From: Tiliqua scincoides
Lineage: Eukaryota > Chordata > Lepidosauria > Squamata > Scincidae
Direction of reading: 5' to 3'
Length of the DNA stretch: 64,000 nt
Assembly: GCF_035046505.1 (NCBI RefSeq)
Contig: NC_089824.1
Location: 219,302,596 to 219,366,595 of the forward strand
Part shown: positions 32,202 to 42,651 of the stretch, one piece after another
How positions within the stretch are numbered: position 1 is the first letter of the stretch
How the letters are laid out: every line of letters begins with the position of its first letter
The notes under the pieces: generated by a model
Database searches by the model: none
What the model was told of the DNA's origin: nothing
The model's input: the letters and a program-made list of their open reading frames with translations, nothing else
Made by a program: the position numbers and the translations under genes

Positions 32202-32719
32202 TTAGTTATCTGATCTTTCCATCACCTCTGTTTTCACTGGAGGCTTGCGGGACCCACCAGAAATCAGGTGACCACCCACCCAGTGGGTTCTGACTCACAG
32301 TTGGAGAAATGCTGTTCTAAGGAATTGTATTTGGAGAGGAGAATTCCACAGTTGTGGGTTTTTCAAATACTTTTTTTAATGCTGTTTTTTAAATGCTCCT
32401 ATTTTTGAATATTTACATTATTCAGTATATATTTACATATATACTCCATCCCATTTTTAAAAATGCATTTCCCACAGAAGCACAAACAATGGAATATTGA
32501 TTTATAGATATGATTTTCCAGAGGGGATGTGTGTGTTACGCAGTCCAACATTCCAACAAAGCAGAACTGAAGGGATACTGGGCTGTTGGAGCTGAACTGA
32601 GGGACTCCACTGGGCTCTCCGTCATTGAGATTTTCAAGCAGAGGCTGGGTGGCCAACTGTCAGGGAGCCTGTGATTGATACATGCACCTAGGATGTTCAC
32701 TGCACACCTTCACATGGAT

Positions 32720-33184
32720 CAGGGGTGCCCAAACCCCGGCCCTGGGGCCACTTGCGGCCCTCGAGGCCTCTCAATGTGGCCCTCAGGGAGGCCCCAGTCT
32801 CCAATGAGCCTCTGGCCCTCCGGAGATTTGTTGGAGCCCACACTGGCCTGACGCAACTGCTCTCTGCGTGAGGACGACTGTTTGACCTCTTGTGTGAGCT
32901 GTGGGATGAGGGCTCCCTCCACTGCTTGTTGTTTCATGTCTGTGATGCAGTAGCGGCAGCAAAGGAAAGGCCAGCCTTGCTTTGTGCAAGGCCTTTTGTA
33001 GGCCTTGAGCTATTGCAAGACCTTCATTCATTCATATAAGTTCATCTTTAATATATTCATTTATGTAAACTTATGTAAATTTATTCAAATTTTAAATGTA
33101 AATTAATTCTTTCCCTCCCCCGGCCCCCGACACAGTGTCAGAGAGACGATGTGGCCCTCCTGCCAAAAACTTTGGACACTCCTG
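32720..33184 (+). mobile_element. hAT-like element (CAGGGGTGYCCAAA family), complete
   Basis: Same family as 20426-20868. Target duplication acatggat (32712-32719) and acatagat (33185-33192). Confidence 0.9.
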
Positions 33185-33192
33185 ACATAGAT

Positions 33193-33951
33193 CACAGTGC
33201 GAAAATAGAAGCTTTTCCGCTTTCACCCACCCCCACACTTTGAGAAAGCAAAACTCTTCCTTTTTTTTTTTTTCCACTAACATAGGAAACTGCTGCCTTA
33301 TCTGGGATCTCAAGTTTACCCTGACCAAGCAACAGCCCAAGACTGAAATTCCTTTTAATAAACTGGCTCATTCACACTGAGAGTCTCCCAAAGGTAAGTG
33401 ATGATTAAAAGGCAGGTGTTTTTAATAGCAATGCTTTGCTACCTTGCACGTAATAAGGACTGCATTACAAGGTTGTTGTAAAGATGACTCAGATGATACG
33501 TGAGCAGAGCCACTGTGCACACTCTTTCTCTCCTCTAGTGGTGAGCACTGTGCACAGAAGACCCCAGGGCTCCACACTCCTGCCAACCCCGGCCAGAAAC
33601 CCTTTCGCTTTTGCTTTCTGCTTCTCTTTGTTCCTTCCAGATCAAACTGCAAAGTTGCACTTGGCTGCCCCTCTTCCTCCCTTCAGGGGAATCTCTTTCT
33701 CCAGGGAAATGATGAGTGTGTCAGTCCCAAAACTGGGAATGAGTTATTTCCAACAATCAGGGGCCACTTTCTGTGATCAGTCCCCAGGACTGGCACACCA
33801 ACCCATCTTCCTGGCTCTTAGTCAGCCAGTAACCCAATAAAAGGATCAGCCAGCCAGCCAGCAACCTCAAAGCATTGTCGTTGCAGGCAATTTTCACACA
33901 CAAAGGTGTGTGCTGCTTGTCACTGGTCTGTGAATTATAGTGCCGTTCCCA
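33193..33951. other. No gene seen
   Basis: Unassigned, with a T-run near 33260. An acceptor-like C/T tract ending CTCTAG at about 33538 is not linked to a convincing exon. Confidence 0.35.
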
Positions 33952-33959
33952 ATCCCTCC

Positions 33960-34293
33960 CAGTGGTGTCACTGGGGGTTGTGTCACCCAAAGTGGGAGAC
34001 CAGTGCATCACCCTTATGATGAACCTTCTCCCATGCAGTGGGCGGGGCAACACCCCAAGAGATGGGCAGGGTGATGCATCGTAGCCTCACCCCAGCTGGT
34101 TTTTGGGCTATAACTTTTCATATATTCCAACAAGGTTTGCTTCATTGCATTCTGCATGAAATTACACATCGTTGATATATAGCAAGATGATATCATTTGA
34201 AAATACCAAGTTTTAAAACATTTTGGCGTCATTCCCCTTGTGCGTGTCACCTGGTGCGATCTGCACCCCCCACAACCCCTAGCGACACTACTT
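33960..34293 (+). mobile_element. hAT-like element (CAGTGGTGTCACTGGGGG family), complete
   Basis: Left 'cagtggtgtcactggggg', right 'cccctagcgacactactt', perfect 8-bp target duplication atccctcc at 33952-33959 and 34294-34301. 334 bp. A partial copy is at 59236-59459. Confidence 0.88.
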
Positions 34294-34301
34294 ATCCCTC
34301 C

Positions 34302-34639
34302 CCACCACATTCTGCAGGAATAGAAATACTGGGCAAAACTTGGGGATGGGGAGACTTGCCGAATTTGTTGTGAAAAGTTTCTTGGGAGGGGGAGGGGACT
34401 TAAGCAATATCATTAACTGAAGGATAAAAGCTGCCATCTGTGTAGTAGCAGTGCCTGCCACCCGGATTCTTACCTGAGGTTTCTATCCTGCCACCTGAAT
34501 TCTTACTTGAGGTTTAACCCTGTTTTCTATCCTGAGGTTTGGAATACAGATACAGAATAGAGATGTGCCCACCACAAACATCGCCCACAACCCACTGAAA
34601 ACTGGCCAAAGATCTGAGGCCACAGGGCTATCATCTCCA
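34302..34639. other. No gene seen
   Basis: Unassigned. The string 'attcttacctgaggttt' recurs imperfectly near 34468 and 34499. Confidence 0.35.
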
Positions 34640-35335
34640 GGGAGGGCACCAGGATGCAGGTCTCTTGTTGTCTTGTGTGCTCCCTGGGGCATTTGGTGGG
34701 CCGCTGTGAGATTCAGGAAGCTGGACTAGATGGGCCTATGGCCTGCTCCAGTGGGGCTGTTCTTATGTTCTTAAACTACAATTCCCAGGAGGCCTTGCAG
34801 GTCTCTTGTTGTCTGGTGTGCTCCCTGGGGCATTTGGTGGGCCGCTGTGAGATTCAGGAAGCTGGACTAGATGGGCCTATGGCCTGCTCCAGTGGGGCTG
34901 TTCTTATGTTCTTAACTACAATTCCCAGGAAGCCTTGCAGGTCTCTTGTTGTCTGGTGTGCTCCCTGGGGCATTTGGTGGGCCACTGTGAGATACAGGAA
35001 GCTGGACTAGATGGGCCTATGGCCTGCTCCAGTGGGGCTGTTCTTATGTTCTTAACTACAATTCCCAGGAAGCCTTGCAGGTCTCTTGTTGTCTGGTGTG
35101 CTCCCTGGGGCATTTGGTGGGCCACTGTGAGATACAGGAAGCTGGACTAGATGGGCCTATGGCCTGATCCAGTGGGGCTGTTCTTATGTTCTTAACTACA
35201 ATTCCCAGGAGGCCTTGCAGGTCTCTTGTTGTCTGGCGTGCTCCCTGGGGCATTTGGTGGGCCGCTGTGAGATTCAGGAAGCTGGACTAGATGGGCCTAT
35301 GGCCTGATGCAGCGGGGCTCTTCTTATGTTCATAA
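34640..35335 (+). repeat. 140-bp tandem array derived from a CR1 3' end (5 units)
   Basis: The string t/cgtgctccctggggcat starts at about 34677, 34817, 34957, 35097 and 35237, a constant 140-bp period. The unit is the same as in 21160-21595. Copies differ in small shared variants ('gagattcagg' against 'gagatacagg'; 'cctgctccag' against 'cctgatccag'), so units have been copied within the array. The array ends in a normal CR1 tail. Confidence 0.92.
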
Positions 35336-36190
35336 TGACATAATGGGAAACTATTACTTGCAAACCAGCTTCCAGACATGGTGTCAGATGCTGGTTCATT
35401 ACCCCAAGCAAAGCAGGGTTTGTGCGTCAGCTTGTTCAGACATCACACGGGACCAGTATTTTGCCATGGTCATGCAGTGCCGCTACCAGGCACGTCTGGC
35501 TGCAGGGCCTGGCGAGCTTGTCAGTTGCAGTCTGATGCATGCCAAGTTTCCATAGGGGAAGTGCTGTTAGCAGGCTTGAGACATGTTTTTGGAATTCTGA
35601 GCACTGTGGAGGAGGATCTCCTTGGGTGGCTTCCCCCAAACCGGCGGCTTAGCTCTGGTCGCGCTTTGTTTTGTTTCAAATTTCAGTTCCTGGACAGTTT
35701 TGTAAGAGCAAATCTGCTACAAAGCTGCTTGACTGTGTCTTTGGTCACGAGCCATAAAGTCTTGAAACAACAGAGGCTCACAAGCTGTTTGTTGGATGAC
35801 ATGTGGCTCTTCTGGCATGTAGGACGACACAGTTGCATTGCAGTCACTGACAGGTTCGCGAGGGAAAACCGTGCTGCGCTTCCAAGCGACTGAAATGCTA
35901 CTTAAAGGCTCTGGTATCACCCAGAAAACCACTTCCTCTTCAGAAACATCCTGTGTGATTTCCTGGTGTGCAGCTGTAGACAGCCGTGGCAGGGGAAATA
36001 ATTTTCCTCTTAGAACCTCTTTGTTTCTTGTTGGCTGAACCTTGCCTGCCCACCCAGGTCCACACAGGAGTTGGCACCATCACTGAGTTTCTGTACAGCT
36101 GTCTGGCAGGACTCCAAACAGAGACTTGCAGCAGGGGGTGATGCCTAAGGGACAAGAAGGAGTGGGGGATCCAGAGGGTGGCTGGTACTT
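35336..36190. other. No gene seen
   Basis: A plus-strand frame of 171 codons (35378-35893) lies here, but it has no recognisable family and overlaps other frames. Not called as a gene. Confidence 0.35.
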
Positions 36191-36198
36191 GCAGGGAC

Positions 36199-36417
36199 CT
36201 GTGGCATAGCTAGGGGGGCTGCAAAGCACTAAGTTTTGCAGGTGCCTGAACGCACTGTACAAGCAGCCCCTCCCCCTCTGCTTCAGAGCCATTTCAGGTG
36301 GGGGGAGCAAAACAGAGCCCAGAATGGCTCAGAAGGGGAGGGGAAGAGGCTGCTTACACTGCATGTTCAGGCACTTGCAAAATTTAGTGCTTTGCACCCC
36401 CGCTAGCTACGCCACTG
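36199..36417 (+). mobile_element. hAT MITE (CAGTGGCATAGCTAG family), complete
   Basis: Perfect 8-bp target duplication gcagggac at 36191-36198 and 36418-36425. 219 bp; long inverted ends ('gcaaagcactaagttttgca'). Confidence 0.93.
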
Positions 36418-36548
36418 GCAGGGACAGTGTGTAGTTGAATCACTAAGCCCTCATGCAACACTTTTCTTTCTTTTAACACACAATCTTATTAAACATTTCA
36501 GTTTTCGGCAGGCAAAGGTTGCTGCGCCTTTCACGGCAGCCATTAGCG

Positions 36549-36913
36549 CAGTGGTTCTCAGATGTTTAGCAGTGGGACCCACTTTTTAGAATGAGAATCT
36601 GTCAGGACCCATCAGATGTGATCTCATGACTGGAAGTGACATCATCAAGCAGAAAAAATTTTAACAATCCTAGACTGAAATCCTACCCATACTTAGTCAG
36701 GAGTAAGTCCTGTTATAGTTAACAAAACTATAGTTGTTAAAAGCATATACATAGTAGCCTATTAAAAGTACAGAACTGTAGCATTTCCCCAGATGCAGTC
36801 ACTACCATGGTAGCATCAAGTTTAATATATTAAAAATGAAATGAATGGGGACCCACCTGAAATTGGCCTGCGACCCACCTAGTGGGTCCCGATCCACAGT
36901 TTGAGAAACACTG
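36549..36913 (+). mobile_element. hAT-like element (CAGTGGTTCTCA family), complete
   Basis: 365 bp from 'cagtggttctcag' to 'cagtttgagaaacactg'. Target duplication cattagcg (36541-36548) and cattagtg (36914-36921). Reference copy for the interrupted elements at 1213-1939 and 29938-31733. Confidence 0.93.
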
Positions 36914-36921
36914 CATTAGTG

Positions 36922-37429
36922 GTTTATCTCTGAGCTCAATTGCTCAGTTGGCATCACCTCCTAATGGCTTCAGATCAAGCTGCAGTGTTGCAGGGTAACA
37001 GTTGAAAAGCCAGTAGCCCTCAGTCTTACTCATTCCTCCTCCATGTACAACATTTATACCCTTCTTTAGTACCTGTAGGGACTCCTGGTGACTCACAGCA
37101 ATTTCATACCTGTGAAGCCAACGTATCAGCATTATCGGGGTTGGGATTCCCTTTCTCTGTTTCAAAAAGCAGCCATGGCTGAAGTGGAGGGTTGGAATCA
37201 GGGTTGTGGTGAAGGGGGATTCTTACCCTTCCCCCCCATGCTCTCCTGACTTAGTACCCCCAGTTATTAGCCCCAAAGGGGGAAACCGACAAGCAAATTG
37301 TTCCATGCCAAGAAGAGCCCACAGAGCTTCATCATTTTTTTTAGCAGGGGGAGAGTAACTGGCCCACCTCACCCCAGCAGTGTCTGTTCTAGTGGCTGTC
37401 TGCTGGTGTTCTTTTGCATCTTTTAGACT
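36922..37429. other. No gene seen
   Basis: Unassigned sequence. Confidence 0.4.
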
Positions 37430-37541
37430 GTGAGCCCTTTTGGGACAGGGAGCCATTAGTTATTTGATTTTCTCTGTAAACCGCTTTGTGAACTTTTAGT
37501 TGAAAAGCAGTATATAAATACTGTTAATAATAATAATAATT
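37430..37541 (+). mobile_element. SINE 3' end with (TAA)n tail
   Basis: 'ctctgtaaaccgctttgtga', 'cttttagttgaaaagcag', 'tatataaatactg' and TAA units. The same end in reverse is at 57367-57447 and in 9127-9345. Confidence 0.7.
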
Positions 37542-38176
37542 ACCCCCAGTGCAGTCTCACCAGATAAAGATGCTTCACTTGGGCCAGAATGTCCAGCTGT
37601 TGCATCTGCCTCTCCCGCTCCAAGTACACAACCACTTGCCTTACCTCAAGCAAGTCTGTGTTTGACCTGATCCTGCTCACAAGCCTTCAGGCAGGGGCAT
37701 TTAATATTTCAAGCACCTACCCAAGAGCTCACAAAGTATTTAATTGTGCATTACAGTTTTTAATTGCATGCCACTTAGCAAGCTCTGAAATAGAAAAGCA
37801 ACTCACAAATATCTTGCCAAGATCCAAAAAAATATGTGGTCTCCAAAGAAAGTATGGGGTGGTTTCAGGTCCCAGCCCCCAGTGCTCCAGCTGCACACCA
37901 GCGTGCAATGGGAAGAAAGCTCTTTGCTGGCCCTTCAACCTTGGCCACATTCACTACATCCAGACCAGACCAAAGAGCTGGAGCTAAAAATAGCAGCAAC
38001 TGAGAAAGATAGCAGACCAAAGCAGGCCTGGCACAGGGGAGGCTGTTTAACTGTCTGAGTATTCCTAATTGGCATGCAGGTTTTTGAAAGTCCCCAAGAA
38101 ATTGGAAAGTCATTTTCCTTTCAGTCTGGCTTTTGGAGCACTTCAAGCAGATTGTACCTGAAATTTAAGCTCTTCA
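37542..38176. other. No gene seen
   Basis: Unassigned sequence. Confidence 0.4.
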
Positions 38177-38325
38177 AGGCTGCAATCCTTTACACTGTTT
38201 CCTGGGGCTAGGAGCAATTGAACACAAAGGAACTTTCTTCTGAGTAGTGAGATACAGGAGGCTGGACTAGACGGGCCTATGGCCTGATCCAGCGGGGCTA
38301 TTCTTATGCTCTTATGTTCTAGACA
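38177..38325 (+). mobile_element. MITE remnant joined to a CR1 3' tail
   Basis: 'aggctgcaatcctttacac' resembles the left end of the Harbinger-like MITEs. From 38246 the sequence is the CR1 tail ('gtgagatacaggaggctgga' to 'ttcttatgctcttatg'). Confidence 0.6.
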
Positions 38326-38429
38326 TGCCCAGGATTGTGCTGTAAGTCCCCCATCTGCCCCCCCCATGTCAGTGCACACTTTAGCTGCTGCATCCTGCTG
38401 TCCAGTTTGCTGTGTTCTCATGAGTTATG

Positions 38430-38993
38430 TGATCTACAGTGGCATTGGCCTCCGTTTTGCTCCCCTACCTGGAATGGCTCCAAAGGCGAGGCAGGAGAGG
38501 CCAAAGGGAGGCAGTGGTGCTCAGTGATAGCTCCTGTTTGAGAATGTTGATGCAGCCTTATTTCCCAGCATCTGTAGGGGTGAATGGCCTTGTAAGTAGA
38601 CCCAGCCCAAGCATACAAGGTCCTAGGGGGCACAGTGGCAACCTGATCCATTCATTTCCCCCAGCCACGAGCAGCATGGTCTGCCCCTACAGAACCTCCA
38701 TTCTCGCCCCTGAATGAACAAGTATCCACTGCCCATGCAGTCCCCCACTGTGGTACTTAAGGAGCAAACACTGACATAGGACCAAGTGAGATGACCCATG
38801 TCACGTCTAGTCCGGTTTTGAGATGTCAGGGACAACAGGAGTCACACCGCTGAGAGGGTGTACAGGTCCCAGAACAAATGCCTGTTTTGCTCTAGCGGCC
38901 AGGAATGGCTATGAAGGGGAGGGGCCACTTGCTCAGTGTGGTGAGGCTTCCTGCAGAACTTACTGCTTTGCACCCCTTCCAGCTATGCCACTG
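38430..38993 (+). mobile_element. Pieces of hAT MITE (CAGTGGCATAGCTAG family)
   Basis: 38430-38520 holds interior sequence ('ctccgttttgctcccctacc', 'tggaatggctccaaagg'). 38870-38993 holds a second interior plus right end ('tccagctatgccactg'). The stretch between is unassigned. Confidence 0.55.
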
Positions 38994-39082
38994 GGTGTGA
39001 GTGAATGCATATGGCCTCAAGTAGACCACATGGTGCACAGAAGGGCTGATGTAAGTCAGTTGTCATTTTTGTGTCATTGAGA

Positions 39083-39362
39083 TGGTGGGCAACCTTCAGT
39101 CTCGAAAGACTATGGTATAAGCCTACAGCACCCAGTAGTCCCAGGCAGTCTCCCATCCAAGTACTAACCAGGCCTGACCCTGCTTAGCTTCCGAGATCAG
39201 ACGAGCATGTGCAGGATAACAGTTGCTGCAGAGACTATGGTATAAGCCTACAGCATCTGGTATTCCCAAGTGGTCTCCCATCCAAGTACTAACCAGGCCT
39301 GACCCTGCTTAGCTTCCAAGATCAGACAAGATCGGGCATGTGCAGGGTAACAGTTGCTGTAC
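39083..39362 (-). mobile_element. Tandem dimer of the 5S rRNA-derived SINE
   Basis: Two 5S-headed units in a row, same orientation: 39231-39362 (upstream unit on the minus strand) and 39083-39230. The upstream unit stops inside the tail after 'ataccatagtct'. Only the downstream unit carries the full tail through 'gaaggttgcc'. One head-to-tail dimer with a single complete tail is how dimeric SINEs are built. Confidence 0.88.
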
Positions 39363-39570
39363 ATAGATGCCATACTGCCACGACTGGCCAGAAACACAAA
39401 CAAGGCAGTCTGAAACAGAAAGAAGGCAGAGGGGACTGAAAGCAGCAAAAGACATCTGTCAGTCCTCCTGGACTTTTTCAAAATGGACAAGACCTTGCAC
39501 AGGGAGTAGGCAAAGGACTCATATTGCCTGTTTATGCCTGCTATTATAGTGCCAAAGAAATGTTGCTATT

Positions 39571-39680
39571 CAGGGACGTGTGGTGGGTGGGGAGGCAGGT
39601 GAGGCAGAGCCTCCCCACCAGAGTCCTTTGAAAAGCACTGCCACTGCCATTGAAGTGTGCAAACACTCACAACCCACACA
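39571..39680 (+). mobile_element. hAT-like MITE fragment (CAGGGATGTGTGG family)
   Basis: 'cagggacgtgtggtgggtgg', 'ggtgaggcagagcctcccca', 'gtcctttgaaaagcac' match the left arm of 18104-18310. The right arm is missing. Confidence 0.75.
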
Positions 39681-39683
39681 CCC

Positions 39684-39900
39684 ACACAGGTCATCTGCTG
39701 AGTTTCATGGCTAAGAGGGATTGGAATCCGAGCTTCTTCCCTGGTCCCACCCACCACACCACACCAGCATGCACATTTAGTGCAGTGGTTAAGTGTGTGA
39801 GCCAGCAAGTCCCAGGTTAAAATCTAGTCTACAAATGCTCTGGATGGTATAGACCAGCTGCAGTTTCTGCCAGCCTCAGTTCTCCCACCCGCAATTTCAG
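39684..39900. mobile_element. Two MIR-like SINE fragments in opposite orientation
   Basis: 39684-39770 reads as a reverse core ('gagtttcatggctaagaggg', 'attggaatccgag'). 39780-39860 reads forward ('tgcagtggttaagtgtgtga', 'cccaggttaaaatc'). Confidence 0.4.
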
Positions 39901-40037
39901 AATAACAGTGCTAACCCTGAGAGTGGTTGTCATTCACTCCAGTGGACATGATGTGTGGTGATCAATCCAAAAGTGTTGTGTACATGCAAGGTATTAACTC
40001 TTCCCAGACCAGAAAGTGCTGCATCCCTGAGACAAAG

Positions 40038-40328
40038 ATGTCGAAAGGTGACATGAGGCAGAGAAGAAAAGTGAAATTGGACCGGTCTTCCATGGCTGGT
40101 GATGTGACCAAGCAGACTCCTGCGCAGGCAGCCCGCTTCTTGGCCTTTGCCGATCCCAGCCAGCCCAAGGTGAAAGCCATGCTGGCCAGTGTTCTCATGA
40201 AGGACAGGAAGGTTGTGGACCAGGAAGAGAAGAAGGACACAGAGCAGAAAAGACTCATCGGGATCCTCAAGGCTGCCGAGGCACGCAACCGGCTGAGGAA
40301 CTCAAGGCTCCAGTACCAGAATCTGAGG
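40038..40328 (+). CDS. Unrecognised host gene, first coding exon seen
   Basis: Codes 97 residues from ATG 40038 (A at -3), ending exactly before a consensus donor (AGG|gtgagt at 40329), phase 0. The protein part is basic at the N-terminus ('MRQRRKVKLDR'), then 'TPAQAARFLAFADPSQPKVK' and a charged, probably helical/coiled stretch ('EEKKDTEQKRLIGILKAAEA', 'RNRLRNSRLQYQNLR'). The frame stays open upstream to 39927, so an earlier start or an exon boundary (for example after the CAG at about 40009) is possible. It joins in frame with 44998-45120 and 46383-46445 to give about 158 residues. No family recognised; cytosolic, since no signal peptide or membrane segment is visible. The matching splice signals and frames across three exons make this a real gene, in my judgement. 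Confidence 0.72.
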
Positions 40329-40555
40329 GTGAGTCCAGGGCACTTGCAAATCCGAGAGGTGTAAATGCAAGTTGCATGCTTTGCATCTCTCTCACCCACT
40401 GGCATTGTGAGAGCTCATGGGGAGGCAAGCAGGGTGGCAGAGCCCTCCCCACAAGTGTTCGCTAGGCTGTCTGTGCCCCCACTATGTGAACAAACTGTCT
40501 TTCTGTAGGCTCTGCAGTTAAGGCCCTACAGATGGCAAGGTCTTTGACCACGTTT

Positions 40556-40743
40556 CAGTGGCATAGCTAGATGGGGTGCAAAGCACTAAGTTTTGCAAGT
40601 GCCTGAACATGCCATGGAAGAGACCTCCCCCCTTCCCCTTTGGAGCCATTCCAGGTGATGGGAGCAAAATAGAGGTGGAATGCCGGAATGGTTCAGGTGC
40701 CTGCAAAACTTAGTGCTTTGCACCCCCTCTAGCTACACCACTG
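40556..40743 (+). mobile_element. hAT MITE (CAGTGGCATAGCTAG family) in intron
   Basis: Both termini present ('cagtggcatagctagatg', 'ctctagctacaccactg'). The flanking 8-mers do not match. Confidence 0.85.
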
Positions 40744-41774
40744 GACAGAATGCCCTCCCTTGAGCTCCAGGTGAAGCAAGGGGGCTCCATTTTTTCAGGC
40801 AGCCTCTGCTGAGAGCAACTCCTATTCTCACTTCTTTGGCCTGCCTGTATTTGGCCATCCAGCCATCATCATGCACAGCCTTTGGCTGCAGTCCTGCAGT
40901 GCCCTTTCATCTCACTCCGGTGGCATTCACTTTCCCTTGAGAACTGCAAAGTGTTCATTACATGGAAGGACTGTTCATGGGAACATGACTGCAACCATCA
41001 AGGAGGTGTGGCTCTCCCCCCCACACACACACACACACTGGAAGTCCTTATTTAGGCACAGAAGGGGTTATCATCTTGCTGGCATGTTGGCACTGAATGC
41101 AAGAACTTGGACAGCCAAGTGCCTACAAACGGCCCCTCCTATGGTCTGTTGTAACATTCGAAGTTTACAAATGCCAAGCCCAGCTTCTCTGTATAATCCC
41201 CGTGAGAAAGCCAATTCCGAAAAAAATTGCTTATTTTAGCCCAGACCGCCTCGAGGAAGGTATTTTCTTTCTGTAATCCCAAACAACATGATATCATAAC
41301 TTGGCTCCTGCTGTAACTATAGAGCAGCAGTTATTTACGGCTCTTGCAGGGAATGTGCTATAGTTAGTAACCTTGGAGTAGGGTTTTGTTGCTGCTGCTA
41401 CTGTCCAAACACTTCCCTCCTCCATACTTGGGAGCATTCTGGCCAGCATGACAAAATATCTCCAGAGGGCCCTTAATTTGAAATAAACTACTCCTGCCTT
41501 TGCAAATTTCCAAAAATTGGCAGTGAGTAGTTTAAGATGTACAGAGGCATCTTCCAAACAAAATGAAGTGCTTATGGGGTTGAGACCATCTTGGCATTCA
41601 AATTTAGGCTAACTTTTTACATGAGAAAAGACAAAAGCCCCAATCCACAAAAGTTAGTTTTGCCGGAGCCCCATTGGAATCAACTGCAGTTTGTTTATGG
41701 CTCACCCACCCCAGGATGCAATGGGCCCCCAGTGTGACCATTGTTTAAATGAACTGAGGACACTGGGTAATTGA
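40744..41774. other. Intronic sequence, no gene; (CA)n at 41021-41039
   Basis: Unassigned intron sequence apart from a short CA microsatellite. Confidence 0.5.
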
Positions 41775-42010
41775 GAGCATGGCCCTGTAACTCAGAAGTG
41801 CACATGTTCTGTGCACCAGAAGACCCAACTTCAGTCCCCAAATTGGCAGTTCAAAGGATCCAAGGTAGTAGGTGTTGGAAAAGACCCCCGCACCAAAGGT
41901 CTTAGAGAATCAGCACCAATCAGAGAAGACTGGGTGAAACTTGGCACTGGCCTGACTCGGTATAAAGCAGCTTCATATGTACTATGGTACCTTAAGGCCT
42001 GTCCATTTTA
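41775..42010 (+). mobile_element. tRNA-headed SINE (Ala-like), intronic
   Basis: 'ggccctgtaactcagaagtg' (A-box region), a worn B box near 'caacttcagtcccc', body 'ggaaaagacccccgcaccaa', and end 'ctggcctgactcggtataaa', 'gcagcttcatatg'. Other copies are at 48220-48412 (plus), 50987-51160 (minus) and 1128-1212. Confidence 0.65.
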
Positions 42011-42127
42011 GAGTGGAGCAAAAACAACACCTATCTGGAACTGCCTCATTGGTAAATCAGGCCCAGTGTAGAAGGGCTACACTGGTTGTCAGCAGCCTCT
42101 CCCAGCCCAGCCTGGAGGTGTCTTGGC

Positions 42128-42383
42128 CAGTGGCATAGCTAGAGGGGCACTAAGTTTTGCAGGGAGCCTCACTGCAGAGAACAGGAGGCACCTCTCCCTC
42201 CCCTTTTGAGCCATTCCAGGTGGAGGAAGCAAAACAGAGCAAATGCAAGGAGGCAAATGTCTCCCTTTTGTTCCCACCACCAGGAATGACTCTGAAGAGG
42301 AGGAGGAGGAGGAGCCACTTGCATGCTGCGGTGAGGCTCCCTACAAAACTTAGCGCTTTGCACCCCCTGTAGCTACGCCGCTG
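42128..42383 (+). mobile_element. hAT MITE (CAGTGGCATAGCTAG family), complete
   Basis: Target duplication gtcttggc (42120-42127) and gtcttgac (42384-42391), 7 of 8. 256 bp with an A/G-rich 'gaggaggagg' insert. Confidence 0.9.
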
Positions 42384-42475
42384 GTCTTGACCCTGGGAAC
42401 TCCTGCATGCCGAGCAGGTGTACGACAGCCAAGTTGCAGATCCATTTGCTGCTATCCTCAGTCCGCACCACCTTA

Positions 42476-42651
42476 GGACCCAATCCTACCCAACTTTCCA
42501 GAACTGATACAGCTGTAATGCAACCCCAATATAAGGGAATAAATGTTCCCTTACTTTGAGGAATCTTCCATGACTGCCCCTCTACTGCAGAATGCACCAC
42601 ACCCACTGGCACTGCTTCAGCAGTGTTGGAAAGTTGGACAGGATTGGGTCC
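42476..42651 (+). mobile_element. Harbinger-like MITE with 30-bp inverted ends
   Basis: 'ggacccaatcctacccaact' at the left against 'ggacccaatcctgtccaact' read from the right, between TTA (42473-42475) and TTA (42652-42654). 176 bp. Relative at 51840-52017. Confidence 0.9.

Larger units (their letters stand above)
29469..32314 (+). mobile_element. Outer hAT-like element carrying nested transposons
   Basis: Left end 'cagtggttttcaaacttg' and right end 'cagttggagaaatgctg' are inverted. The target duplication ttctaaag (29461-29468) and ttctaagg (32315-32322) matches 7 of 8. Only about 600 bp belongs to this element. The rest is a second hAT (29938-31733) and a Harbinger-like MITE (31747-32201). 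No transposase frame. Confidence 0.8.

Noticed and set aside
34654-35150. Repetitive protein-coding frames of 118 and 71 codons
   Set aside because: They arise because CR1-derived 140-bp units lie in tandem; the frames are UTR sequence with no coding role.
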